Part shown: piece after piece, positions 1 to 7,101 of the stretch
Layout of the letters: each line of letters starts with the position of its first letter
Numbering within the stretch: the stretch's first letter is position 1
DNA from: CAWULT01 sp963923455
Lineage (GTDB): Bacteria; Acidobacteriota; Vicinamibacteria; Vicinamibacterales; UBA2999
Assembly (NCBI GenBank): GCA_963923455.1
Contig: CAWULT010000160.1
Coordinates: 1-9,117, forward strand
DNA: 9,117 nt
Reading direction: 5' to 3'
The notes under the pieces: model-generated
Databases searched by the model: none
What the model saw: the letters and a program-made list of their open reading frames with translations, nothing else
Told to the model about the DNA's origin: nothing
Made by a program: the position numbers and the translations under genes

Positions 1-1177
1 GGATCACGTCGCCGGCCCGGCGCACCTCCACGAGGTCGCCGACCCGGATGTTCTTGCGGGCCAGCTCGCGCCAGTTGTGCAGCGTCGCGCGCGTCACGAC
101 GACGCCGCCCACCTCGACCGGGCGCAGCACGGCGACCGGCGTGAGCACGCCCGTCCGCCCCACCTGCACCTCGACGCGGGCGAGGCGCGTCGTCGCGCCT
201 CGCGGCTCGAACTTGAAGGCGAGGGCCCAGCGCGGATGGCTGCTGGTGGATCCGGCGCGGGTGCGCAGGTCGAGCCGGTCGGCCTTGGCGACGATGCCAT
301 CGATCTCGACGTCGAGCCGGTCGCGCACGCGGGCCATCCGTGCGTGATAGCGGAGGATGTCGTCCGCGTGCCGTCCATGGCCGCGATCGGGGCTGGTCGG
401 CAGGCCCCACGCGCGCAGCCGCGCGCCGAGTGCGCGAGCCGTGCCCTCCGCGGTGCCGCCGTCCACCGCGAGGACGTCGTAGAACACGACGTCGAGCGCG
501 CGCGACGCCGTCACCCGCGGGTCGAGCTGCCGCACCGACCCTGCGGCCGCGTTCCGCGGGTTGGCGAAGGGCGGCTGCCCGGCCCGCTCCAGCCGGGCGT
601 TCAGGGACGCAAAGGCCGTCCGTCGCATCAGCACCTCGCCGCGCACGGCCAGCAGGCGCGGCACGCGCCCGCCGGATTCCCGCAGCCGCGACGGCAGCCC
701 GCGGATCGTCTGGACGTTGGCCGTGACGTCTTCACCGTGCTCCCCGTCCCCGCGCGTCGACGCGAACGCGAGCCGCCCCTGCCGGTAGACCACCTCGATG
801 GACAGGCCGTCGAACTTCGGCTCGAGCACGTAGGCGACCGCGTCGCCCGCCAGCCGGCGCAGCCGTGCGTCGAACTGCCGGACGGCCTCGGGATCGGTGG
901 TCGACGCGAGGCTCAACATCGGCGCCAGATGGCGCCGCGCCCGGAACCCCGTGGCCACCTCGCCGGCCACCTGCTGGGTCGGCGACCGCGGCGTCACCAG
1001 GGCCGGATACCGGGCCTCGAGCGCCTCGAGCTCGCGCCGCAGGCGGTCGTAGGTGGCGTCGCTGACGGTCGGCCGGTCGAGGACGTAGTAGGCGCGGTCG
1101 TGACGGCGGATTCGCGCGCGCAGGCCGCGCGCGCGCGCGCGGACGCGTGCCGGCACCGCAGCGGCCCGGGCCGTCAT
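1..1177 (-). CDS. ligA: NAD+-dependent DNA ligase, N-terminal 392 residues (runs off the left edge)
   Basis: Seals 3'-OH/5'-phosphate nicks in duplex DNA using NAD+, in replication and repair. The visible part holds the Ia domain motif HDRAYYVLD (residues 26-34), which binds the NMN half of NAD+. The adenylation domain follows, with EPKFDG and catalytic Lys121, TRGDG (141-145), FANPRNAAAGS (204-214), DGIVAK with Lys298, and AFKF with Lys322. The OB-fold then begins (VGRTG, ATLHN) and the reading frame is still open at base 1 within RRAGDVI. The zinc finger, HhH and BRCT domains should lie outside the window. The start is the ATG whose last two bases belong to the polX stop (ATGA), which implies translational coupling. 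Residues 10-25 are an Arg/Ala-rich stretch encoded by a CG-alternating tract. Family identity is secure. Whether this is the only ligase of the organism or a second, repair-dedicated copy cannot be told from here. Confidence 0.95.
   Translation of the reverse strand, partial: MTARAAAVPARVRARARGLRARIRRHDRAYYVLDRPTVSDATYDRLRRELEALEARYPALVTPRSPTQQVAGEVATGFRARRHLAPMLSLASTTDPEAVRQFDARLRRLAGDAVAYVLEPKFDGLSIEVVYRQGRLAFASTRGDGEHGEDVTANVQTIRGLPSRLRESGGRVPRLLAVRGEVLMRRTAFASLNARLERAGQPPFANPRNAAAGSVRQLDPRVTASRALDVVFYDVLAVDGGTAEGTARALGARLRAWGLPTSPDRGHGRHADDILRYHARMARVRDRLDVEIDGIVAKADRLDLRTRAGSTSSHPRWALAFKFEPRGATTRLARVEVQVGRTGVLTPVAVLRPVEVGGVVVTRATLHNWRELARKNIRVGDLVEVRRAGDVI
1126..1141. repeat. (CG)8 alternating dinucleotide tract
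   Basis: Sixteen uninterrupted bases of alternating C and G. A further nine alternating bases lie at 1113-1121, separated by four bases. The tract is inside the first 25 codons of ligA, where it encodes alternating Arg and Ala. Alternating CG is the sequence most prone to left-handed Z-DNA and to slippage. It may simply reflect codon choice in a GC-rich genome. Confidence 0.8.
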
Positions 1178-2937
1178 CGCCGCAGGGCCTTCCGCAGCTC
1201 CGCCAGGCTTCGCGTGTTCAGCACGTCGCGCGCCTCGCACCACGCGCGGCGGGCCTGATCCACCCCGTGGCGCATGTAGCCGAGCTCCTCGGCCCGGTGC
1301 GCGTCGGTGCTGATGACCAGGCGGACGCCGGCGTCGCGGGCGGCCCGCGCCTGCACGTCGTCGAGATCCAGGCGCTCGGGCTGCGCGTTGATCTCGAGCG
1401 CGACGCCGTGGTCGGCCGCCGCGCGGATCACCTGGGCCAGATCCACCTGGTACGGCTCGCGCGTGCCGATCAGCCGGCCCGTCGGGTGGGCCAGCACGTG
1501 GACGCGCGGGTGCCGCAGCGCGGTGACGATCCGTTTCGTCATGGCCGCGCGCGACAGCGCGAACGACGAGTGCACCGCGACCACCACCACGTCGAGCTCG
1601 GCCAGCGTCGCGTCGTCGAGGTCGAGGCTGCCGTCGGGCAGGATGTCGACCTCGGCGCCCTTGAGGATCGCGATCCGCGGCTCGCGCCGCTGCAGCCGCT
1701 CGATGGCCGCGAACTGGCGCCGGAAGTCCGCTCGCGACAGGCCGCCGGCCACGCGCACCGCCTTGGTGTGGTCGGTGATCGCGACGTACTCGTAGCCCAG
1801 GCGCCGCGCGGCCTCCACCATGGTCGCCAGGTCGTGGACGCCGTCGGTGGCGTCGGTGTGCACCTGCAGGTCGCCACGTACCTGCGTCAGCTCGACGAGC
1901 CGCGGCAGCCGGCCGTCCCGGGCAGCCTCGATCTCGCCGCGGGCCTCGCGCAGTTCGGGCGCGATCCACGGCAGGCCGACCGCTTTGTACACCTCGGCCT
2001 CGGTGCGGCCCGCCGTCCGCCGCGTGCCGCGGAAGACGCCGTACTCGTTGATCTTGAGCCCTCGTTTGACGCCGAGCGCCCGGATGGCGATGTTGTGCGG
2101 CTTCGAGCCGGTGAAGTAGTGCAGCGCCGCCCCGAACGAGATGGCCGGCACCACGCGCAAGTCCACGGCCAGACCGCAGTCGAGCACGACGGCGCTGCGC
2201 GTCGTCCCCCGTGCGGTGACACGCGCGACGCGTGGATGCGCGGCGAAGCGCCGGACCACGTCGGCCGGCCGCGACGACGACACGAGGATGTCGATGTCGC
2301 CGACGGTGTCCTTGCGGCGGCGGTAGCTGCCCGCCACCTCGATCTGCGACACGGCCGGACTGGCCCGCAGGTGGGCCACGAGCGACTCCACGTAGGCCTC
2401 GGCCTCGGCCAGGCGCCACCGGCCGGCGTGCCCGCGCAGGTCCGCGATGCCCTGCAGCACGCGGCGTTCGATCGTCGCCTTGATGCCGGGCAGTTCGCGC
2501 AGCCGGCCGGCCCTGGCGGCGCGCTCGAGGGCGGCCATCGTCCGGATGCCGAGCTGCTCGTGTATCTGCTTGACGCGCTTCGGGCCGAGGCCGGGGATGC
2601 GGAGCATCTGGACGACGCTTTCCGGGATGGCTCTGGTCAGCTCCCGCAGCAGCGGCAGCGTGCCCGTCTCGAGGATGACGGTGATCTTGCCGGCGAGATC
2701 GGCACCGATGCCCGGCAGTTCGTCGAGTTCGCCCCGGGCCGCCACGGCGCGGGCCGGCTCGGCGAGCGTCCCGATGGTGCGCGCCGCCGCGCGGTAGGCG
2801 CGGATCCGGAACGGGTTGCCGCCCTGGATCTCGAGCAGGTCCCCGATCTCGTCGAGGATGCGGGCGACGTCGACGTTCTGGACCTCGCGCGCCGGCCCAC
2901 GGAGCCGCCGTGGGGCGCGCGCTGCGCTCCGAGTCAC
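1174..2937 (-). CDS. polX: DNA polymerase/3'-5' exonuclease PolX (family X polymerase fused to a PHP domain)
   Basis: Fills short gaps in base-excision and break repair; bacterial PolX proteins also carry a Mn2+-dependent PHP nuclease. The 8-kDa-like domain spans about residues 22-95 (NPFRIRAYRAAARTI at 41-55). Helix-hairpin-helix motifs lie at LPGIGADLAGK (74-84) and IPGLGPKRV (114-122). The palm has GSYRRRK (203-209), catalytic Asp214 and Asp216 in GDIDIL, and the third Asp259. YFTGSKPHN (274-282) and INEYGVF (296-302) also fit the family. The PHP domain starts near 354 and shows His360, Asp365, ITDH (387-390), Glu429, HSSF (456-459), HPTGRL (484-489) and STDAH (543-547). Its first motif reads DLQVH rather than DLHxH. 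The start is a GTG 7 nt after the asmA stop. No other start codon precedes the polymerase domain, which leaves an Arg/Ala-rich leader of about 20 residues. At 587 residues it is slightly longer than the usual ~570. The stop overlaps the ligA start by 4 nt. Confidence 0.95.
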   Translation of the reverse strand: MTRSAARAPRRLRGPAREVQNVDVARILDEIGDLLEIQGGNPFRIRAYRAAARTIGTLAEPARAVAARGELDELPGIGADLAGKITVILETGTLPLLRELTRAIPESVVQMLRIPGLGPKRVKQIHEQLGIRTMAALERAARAGRLRELPGIKATIERRVLQGIADLRGHAGRWRLAEAEAYVESLVAHLRASPAVSQIEVAGSYRRRKDTVGDIDILVSSSRPADVVRRFAAHPRVARVTARGTTRSAVVLDCGLAVDLRVVPAISFGAALHYFTGSKPHNIAIRALGVKRGLKINEYGVFRGTRRTAGRTEAEVYKAVGLPWIAPELREARGEIEAARDGRLPRLVELTQVRGDLQVHTDATDGVHDLATMVEAARRLGYEYVAITDHTKAVRVAGGLSRADFRRQFAAIERLQRREPRIAILKGAEVDILPDGSLDLDDATLAELDVVVVAVHSSFALSRAAMTKRIVTALRHPRVHVLAHPTGRLIGTREPYQVDLAQVIRAAADHGVALEINAQPERLDLDDVQARAARDAGVRLVISTDAHRAEELGYMRHGVDQARRAWCEARDVLNTRSLAELRKALRR

Positions 2938-2944
2938 CGGCGGC

Positions 2945-5893
2945 TCACTTCGCGGGCGGCGCCTCGCCGGCCGGCTTGGGCGCCTCGCGCTTCGGGCGCA
3001 GCAGGCCCTTCAGCCGCTCCTGCAGCTGCTGCTCCACCGACGGCTTGCGCGTGGAGTCCGGCGCCGCCTCCGGCTTCGGCGGCGTCTCGGCGGCCTTCCC
3101 GTCCGCTGGCGGCGCCGCCGCACCCGTCTTGCCCGCCTCGGGCGGCTGCGCCGCGCGGCCGCGACCGGTGACCGCGCCGAGGATGTCGCCGAGCCGCTGC
3201 GAGCCCGTGCGCGGCTCGCCCGTCTGCCCCTGCTGGCCGCCGGCGATCGCCCCGAGGATCCCCGTGGTGAGCTGCTGCGGGTTGCGCAGGTTCGGCACCA
3301 GGTTCTTCAGCTTCATGTCCGCGATCCGCGCGGCGTCGGGTGCGAAGCGCGGCTGCGACATCGTGCCGGTCATCGTCAGCGGCACGACGAGCTGCCCCTC
3401 GGCGTTGGCCAGCGCCGTCGTCATGAAGCCGCCGACGCGCGTGCCACCCGCCTGGTCGCTGAAGGCCTTCGACAGCACGGCCGTCAGCCGCAGGTTCACT
3501 GCCTGATCCGCCAGGTTGATCGTGCCGGCCGCCCCGAGCGATCCCCCCTCGAGGGTGGCCTTGAGATCCTCGGTGCGCGCGAGCCCGTTGACGACGGTGA
3601 ACGTGCCGGTCAGCGCCGCCACCATCGTGGAGCGATCGGCCGCGGCCTTGCCGCTCAGGAAGCGGCCGACGTTGGAGATCTCCTGCATCAGGTCCATGTT
3701 GGCGAGGCGGCCGTCCGGCACGTTCAGCGACAGCGTGCCGTTCATCGACCGCGCGATCTCCTGTGCCCCGTCCATCGACGCGCTCACCCGCACGTCCGAG
3801 GTCAGCGCCCCGAAGATCACGTCGTGGAGGCTCGTCGCCGCCGAGGCCAGCTTGTTGGCGTCCCCCCGCTCCAGCCGGCTCGCATAGGTGAAGGTGGCCG
3901 GGCGCCGGCGCGCGTCCACCGTGATGGCGCCGACGTGCCGGCCGCCGTAGACCGCGGCGGTCAGCGGGTCGAGCCGGATCAGGCCACGATCGATCGTCGC
4001 CGTCGCCTGCACGTTCTCGAGCAGCAACTGGTTGCTGACGACCGAGCCGATGCGCACGCGGCCCGAGCCCCGCGTCGACAGCAGCAGGCTCGGCGGCGCC
4101 GACGCCCCCTTCGCGCCTGGCGCCGGCGCGGCGGCCGGCGCGGCCGTGGCCGGCGCGAGCAGCGTTTGCATCTCCGCCACGTCCAGGCGGTCGGCGGCGA
4201 GCTCGAACTGCACCTGCGGGGCCGTGAAGTTGCGCACCGTCACCGTGCCGGTGGCGGTGGTCTTGCCGAGCGACGCCGTGAGCTCGTCGAGCGACGCCGT
4301 GTTGGTGCCGAACGACATCACGGCGCCGCGCACCGTGAGGGGCTTGGCAATCGACGGCGTCTGCAGCGTCGCGTCGCTCAGGCGGCCCGATCCGCTGAGC
4401 CGCGGCTCGGACACCGGGCCCGTCGCGCGCACGTCCACGGTGAGGCGGCCGGAGCCGGTGACGCCCTCGACGGCCGACACGCCCCAGGCACGGGCGATGC
4501 TCAGCACGTCGCCGACGTCGGCGTTGGCCGCCCGGATGCTCGCATCCACCGTCGGCGCGTCGGACGTGTAGGCCCCGATCGTCGCCCGCGCGCCGACCGA
4601 CGTGCCGTTGGTCGAGGCCGTGAAGTCGTTGGTCCGGATCTCGGATGGGGTGAGCGTCAGATCGACGGCCTGCGTCGTCACCGGCCGCGGGAGGTCCTTC
4701 CCCGAGATGCGGACATCGCGCAGCCGCACCTGCCCGCTCAGCGCCGGCGCATCCGACGGCCCCTTGGCCCGGACGTCCGCGTTCAGCGTGCCCCCGACCT
4801 GGACGCCCGAGCCGAACGCGACGCCGAACGCCGACGCGAGCCGGGCCGCCTCGACCAGCGACGCGTTGCCCGCGGTCACGTGCAGGTCGAGCGCGGGCGT
4901 CTCGGGCGCCAGGTTCACCGTGCCGGCGATCGAGAGCGGCGTCTGCCCGAGCGTGACGGCCGCCGAGGTGATCGTCAGCACCTCCGTCTTCGCGTCGTGC
5001 GCGGCGTCCATCGTGAGCGCCACGGGATAGCCCAGTTCGACGCCGCGCACGCGCGCACCGTTGAGCGTCATGGTGCCCTTGGCCGAGGCACGACCGGCCG
5101 CGTTCTTCGCCTGCACGTCACCGGTGATGATCGCGTCGGTGCCCTCGAGCGCTTCGGCGGCCAGGAACGACCCCAGCGCCGAGACCGTGGCGTTCTCGAA
5201 CGTCACCCGGCCGTCGAACGGCGTCTGCGCCGCGTCGGCCTGGTTCACGGGTCCCGCCGTGCCCCGCAGGCTCACCTTCCCGGCGCTCGCGCCCGGCAGC
5301 GTCGCCGCCAGCGCCAGGTCGAACGCCTTCCGCGGGCCGTAGCCGTCCACGTCGACGTCGATGTTCCGGTACTCGGAACGCTCCGCCCGGCGCGCCCGCG
5401 CCGCCCGATCGCCAGGCCCCGGCCGCAGATCGGTGATGCCGACCACGCCGCCCGTGATGCCCAGGTGGTCGAGCACCAGCGTCGACTCGCTCGACTCGGC
5501 CTGCGCGCCGCCGAGCGTGCTGACGTTCCACACTCCCCTGGCGTCGCGCACCAGTTCGATCGCCGGCCGGCGCAGTTCGAGCGAGGTCAGCTCGAATGCC
5601 CCCGTCAGCAGCGGCAGCAGGCGCGGCCGGACGATCAGCTCGTCGGCGCGCGCGAAGGGGCGGGCCGACTGAAACGCCGGATCGTCACCAATCGACGCCT
5701 GCTCGACCCGCAGGCCGAGGGGCCAGAGGCTCACCTCCATCCGCCCCAGCGCAACGGTGCGCTTCAGGCGCTCGGCGAGCAGCGCCTGCACGCGCGGGCG
5801 GTACTGGTTGACGTCGACCGACAGCAGGCCCACGACCAGCAGGACCAGGAGCACCAGCACACCGGCGCCAACGGCGAGGAGCTTGCGAGACAT
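2945..5893 (-). CDS. AsmA-like family protein with one N-terminal membrane helix
   Basis: AsmA-like proteins span or sit in the envelope and form a long hydrophobic beta-groove; characterised relatives (TamB, YhdP, YdbH) are implicated in moving phospholipids to the outer membrane. Residues 5-25 are a hydrophobic helix after a short basic start. They lead into VDVNQYRPRVQ (26-36) and VSLWPLGLRVE, the typical AsmA N-terminal block that follows the membrane anchor. The middle is beta-rich and contains three copies of a 114-residue unit. Residues 715-870 carry the AsmA C-terminal block (NGTLSLNVPDGRL, MDLMQEISNVG, PLTMTGTMSQPRF). An Ala/Pro-rich linker lies at 580-600 and a charged Pro/Ala/Lys tail at about 915-982, probably disordered. 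The ATG at 5893 has no Shine-Dalgarno sequence, but a good promoter lies directly upstream. It is the first gene of the asmA-polX-ligA series. The exact subfamily and cargo are unknown. Confidence 0.88.
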   Translation of the reverse strand: MSRKLLAVGAGVLVLLVLLVVGLLSVDVNQYRPRVQALLAERLKRTVALGRMEVSLWPLGLRVEQASIGDDPAFQSARPFARADELIVRPRLLPLLTGAFELTSLELRRPAIELVRDARGVWNVSTLGGAQAESSESTLVLDHLGITGGVVGITDLRPGPGDRAARARRAERSEYRNIDVDVDGYGPRKAFDLALAATLPGASAGKVSLRGTAGPVNQADAAQTPFDGRVTFENATVSALGSFLAAEALEGTDAIITGDVQAKNAAGRASAKGTMTLNGARVRGVELGYPVALTMDAAHDAKTEVLTITSAAVTLGQTPLSIAGTVNLAPETPALDLHVTAGNASLVEAARLASAFGVAFGSGVQVGGTLNADVRAKGPSDAPALSGQVRLRDVRISGKDLPRPVTTQAVDLTLTPSEIRTNDFTASTNGTSVGARATIGAYTSDAPTVDASIRAANADVGDVLSIARAWGVSAVEGVTGSGRLTVDVRATGPVSEPRLSGSGRLSDATLQTPSIAKPLTVRGAVMSFGTNTASLDELTASLGKTTATGTVTVRNFTAPQVQFELAADRLDVAEMQTLLAPATAAPAAAPAPGAKGASAPPSLLLSTRGSGRVRIGSVVSNQLLLENVQATATIDRGLIRLDPLTAAVYGGRHVGAITVDARRRPATFTYASRLERGDANKLASAATSLHDVIFGALTSDVRVSASMDGAQEIARSMNGTLSLNVPDGRLANMDLMQEISNVGRFLSGKAAADRSTMVAALTGTFTVVNGLARTEDLKATLEGGSLGAAGTINLADQAVNLRLTAVLSKAFSDQAGGTRVGGFMTTALANAEGQLVVPLTMTGTMSQPRFAPDAARIADMKLKNLVPNLRNPQQLTTGILGAIAGGQQGQTGEPRTGSQRLGDILGAVTGRGRAAQPPEAGKTGAAAPPADGKAAETPPKPEAAPDSTRKPSVEQQLQERLKGLLRPKREAPKPAGEAPPAK
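4154..5119 (-). repeat. Three tandem ~114-residue repeat units inside the AsmA-like protein
   Basis: Protein-level repeat. The strand motif DVQA (Asp259), DVRAKGP (Asp373) and DVRATGP (Asp487) recurs at exactly 114-residue intervals. Units two and three match best: GTLNADVRAKGP, ALSGQVRLRDVRI against GRLTVDVRATGP, RLSGSGRLSDATL. The unit ends also recur, LDLHVTAGNASLVEAARLA (335-353) against VDASIRAANADVGDVLSIA (449-467), again 114 apart. The third unit is slightly shorter and runs into the Ala/Pro-rich linker near residue 580. The DNA itself is diverged, so the duplication is old. Confidence 0.75.
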
Positions 5894-5900
5894 ACCGCCA

Positions 5901-5928
5901 AGTCTAGAGGCGATACCGGGGGTGTCAA
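5901..5928 (-). promoter_or_regulatory. Sigma70-like promoter of asmA (predicted leaderless start)
   Basis: On the minus strand a perfect -35 box TTGACA (5928-5923) is followed by a 16-nt spacer and TAGACT (5906-5901; four of six matches to TATAAT, keeping the key first T, second A and last T). Only seven bases separate the -10 box from the ATG at 5893, so transcription should begin at 5894 or 5893. No Shine-Dalgarno sequence fits in that space. The promoter starts 8 nt after the stop of the preceding gene. Promoter quality is seen in sequence; activity and leaderless translation are inferred. Confidence 0.6.
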
Positions 5929-5935
5929 CCTGAAC

Positions 5936-7045
5936 CTAGGACGGCGGACCGCCCTCGAGACGCGTGCGCAGCCCCCGCAGGATCTCGGCGGACTCGGACT
6001 TCAGCCGGCGCTCCATGAACGTCCGCGCCAGGCCGCCGAACACGCCGCCGAGCACGTCCACCTCGGAGCGGTTCATGTAGACGAGGTACCGGCTGCCGTC
6101 GGCGTCCCGCACCAGGGCGGTCAGGCCGAGCGACGCCGTCACGTAGTGCGTGGCGAAGACCCCCTTCCCGGCCACGAGCACCTCCGGCCTGGCCGCGTCG
6201 TCGTAGCGCGCAATCGCGGTGTGCGTGACGCTCACGATGGGCTTGCCGCTGACGCCCTCCTTCGACCAGTAGAGGAACGACTCGACGGCCGCGGGGTTCG
6301 AGGCCGGATGGCGCGCCAGGGCCTCGGCGAACGGCGCAAGCCCCTGCGTCAGGAACGCGGTGTGCTCCAGCAGCGACGCGAACCGCGCGTCGAGCGCGTA
6401 CGGCTGGCGGCGGTCGGCGATCGGCTCGAGTGCCGCGTGACCGCCCGTTGCATACGCCTGCACGCGGCCGAGCACCACCTCGCGGAACGCCTGGGTCAGC
6501 GCCGGCTTCCACGCGGCACCCGCGTCGGCCGCGGCGCGCCGCAGCCGATCCATCTCCGCGGCGGAGAGCTTCACGCCGCAGGCGCCTGGCTGGCAATCCC
6601 GCATGGCCTCCAGGTCGCCGTCATCGAGCGCCAGGGCGGCGAGGTCCTCGACACGAGGGGGGTCCGAGAAGCGCGCGATCGCCTGGACGTACCGGCTCTG
6701 CTTGAAGCGCGGCATCGCGCGCACCCAGTCGAGCAGCCGGTCGGGGTCGATGGCCACGCGAACGGCGGCAAACACCGTCACCTCGCGGCCCGGTGCGGGC
6801 AGCACCCGCGCCACCGGCTCGCCGCGAGCCAGTTGCTGCCGCTCGGCCTGCGTGACGATGACGGTGGGCCGCAGGAACGCGAAGGCATCCGGCGCGGCGG
6901 CGGCCGCCTGCGCCCCAGCCGCCTGGCGCGGCCACGGCAGCAGCACCGCCGCGAGGAGCGTCGGCCTCACCAGCCGCGCGAGCACGTCGAGCCTCGCGGT
7001 ATGCGTCACCGCGACCACCGCCAGACCGACGATCATCAGCCACAT
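5936..7045 (-). CDS. Uncharacterised exported or membrane-anchored protein
   Basis: I do not recognise a named family. Two hydrophobic stretches at residues 2-14 and 29-37 end in AAGAQA (42-47), which looks like a signal peptidase site. An internal GTG at residue 26 (base 6970) would give a compact conventional signal peptide, so the true start may be there, at Met4, or at the ATG used here. The mature part has a Cys pair, CQPGAC (151-156), followed by VKLS. A conserved-looking core follows: LYWSKE (258-263), GKPIVSVTHT (267-276), GVFATHYVTASLGLTAL (295-311) and YLVYMNRSEVDVLGG (320-334). A charged C-terminal helix comes last. I recall similar cysteine-pair hypothetical proteins in Acidobacteriota, but cannot verify this. 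A promoter candidate precedes it, and asmA starts 42 nt beyond its stop. No catalytic signature is visible and no function is proposed. Confidence 0.8.
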   Translation of the reverse strand: MWLMIVGLAVVAVTHTARLDVLARLVRPTLLAAVLLPWPRQAAGAQAAAAAPDAFAFLRPTVIVTQAERQQLARGEPVARVLPAPGREVTVFAAVRVAIDPDRLLDWVRAMPRFKQSRYVQAIARFSDPPRVEDLAALALDDGDLEAMRDCQPGACGVKLSAAEMDRLRRAAADAGAAWKPALTQAFREVVLGRVQAYATGGHAALEPIADRRQPYALDARFASLLEHTAFLTQGLAPFAEALARHPASNPAAVESFLYWSKEGVSGKPIVSVTHTAIARYDDAARPEVLVAGKGVFATHYVTASLGLTALVRDADGSRYLVYMNRSEVDVLGGVFGGLARTFMERRLKSESAEILRGLRTRLEGGPPS

Positions 7046-7049
7046 GTCG

Positions 7050-7089
7050 CACCGGGCCCGCCGGCTGCTGGCATTCTGAGCGCCCGGTG
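7050..7089. repeat. Inverted repeat, 8-bp arms around a 24-nt loop
   Basis: CACCGGGC at 7050-7057 is the perfect reverse complement of GCCCGGTG at 7082-7089. It lies in the 52-nt gap between rnhA and the uncharacterised gene. It brackets the candidate -10 box and includes the weak GGTG ahead of the ATG. There is no T-run, so a standard intrinsic terminator is unlikely. It could be an operator, an RNA hairpin over the ribosome-binding site, or chance in GC-rich DNA. Confidence 0.35.
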
Positions 7090-7101
7090 GGGCCGGGTCA
7101 A
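7073..7101 (-). promoter_or_regulatory. Candidate sigma70-like promoter of the uncharacterised gene
   Basis: On the minus strand TTGACC (7101-7096; five of six to TTGACA) and CAGAAT (7078-7073; four of six to TATAAT) are separated by the ideal 17 nt. The -35 box overlaps the rnhA stop codon. The predicted start near 7066 would leave about 20 nt of leader before the ATG at 7045, with only a weak GGTG as ribosome-binding site. An inverted repeat (7050-7057 and 7082-7089) brackets the -10 box. Confidence 0.4.

Noticed and set aside
77..3171. Two long plus-strand open frames (393 and 674 codons) opposite ligA and polX
   Set aside because: They are antisense to the clearest genes in the window and are of Arg/Ala/His-biased composition with no motifs.
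4267..4301. A 14-bp direct repeat with a 21-bp period in asmA
   Set aside because: It encodes the repeated TASL in TASLDELTASLG and is explained by local protein sequence and codon bias; only two copies.
7046..7097. Intrinsic terminator after rnhA
   Set aside because: There is a possible stem, but the loop is long and no T-run follows on the transcribed strand.
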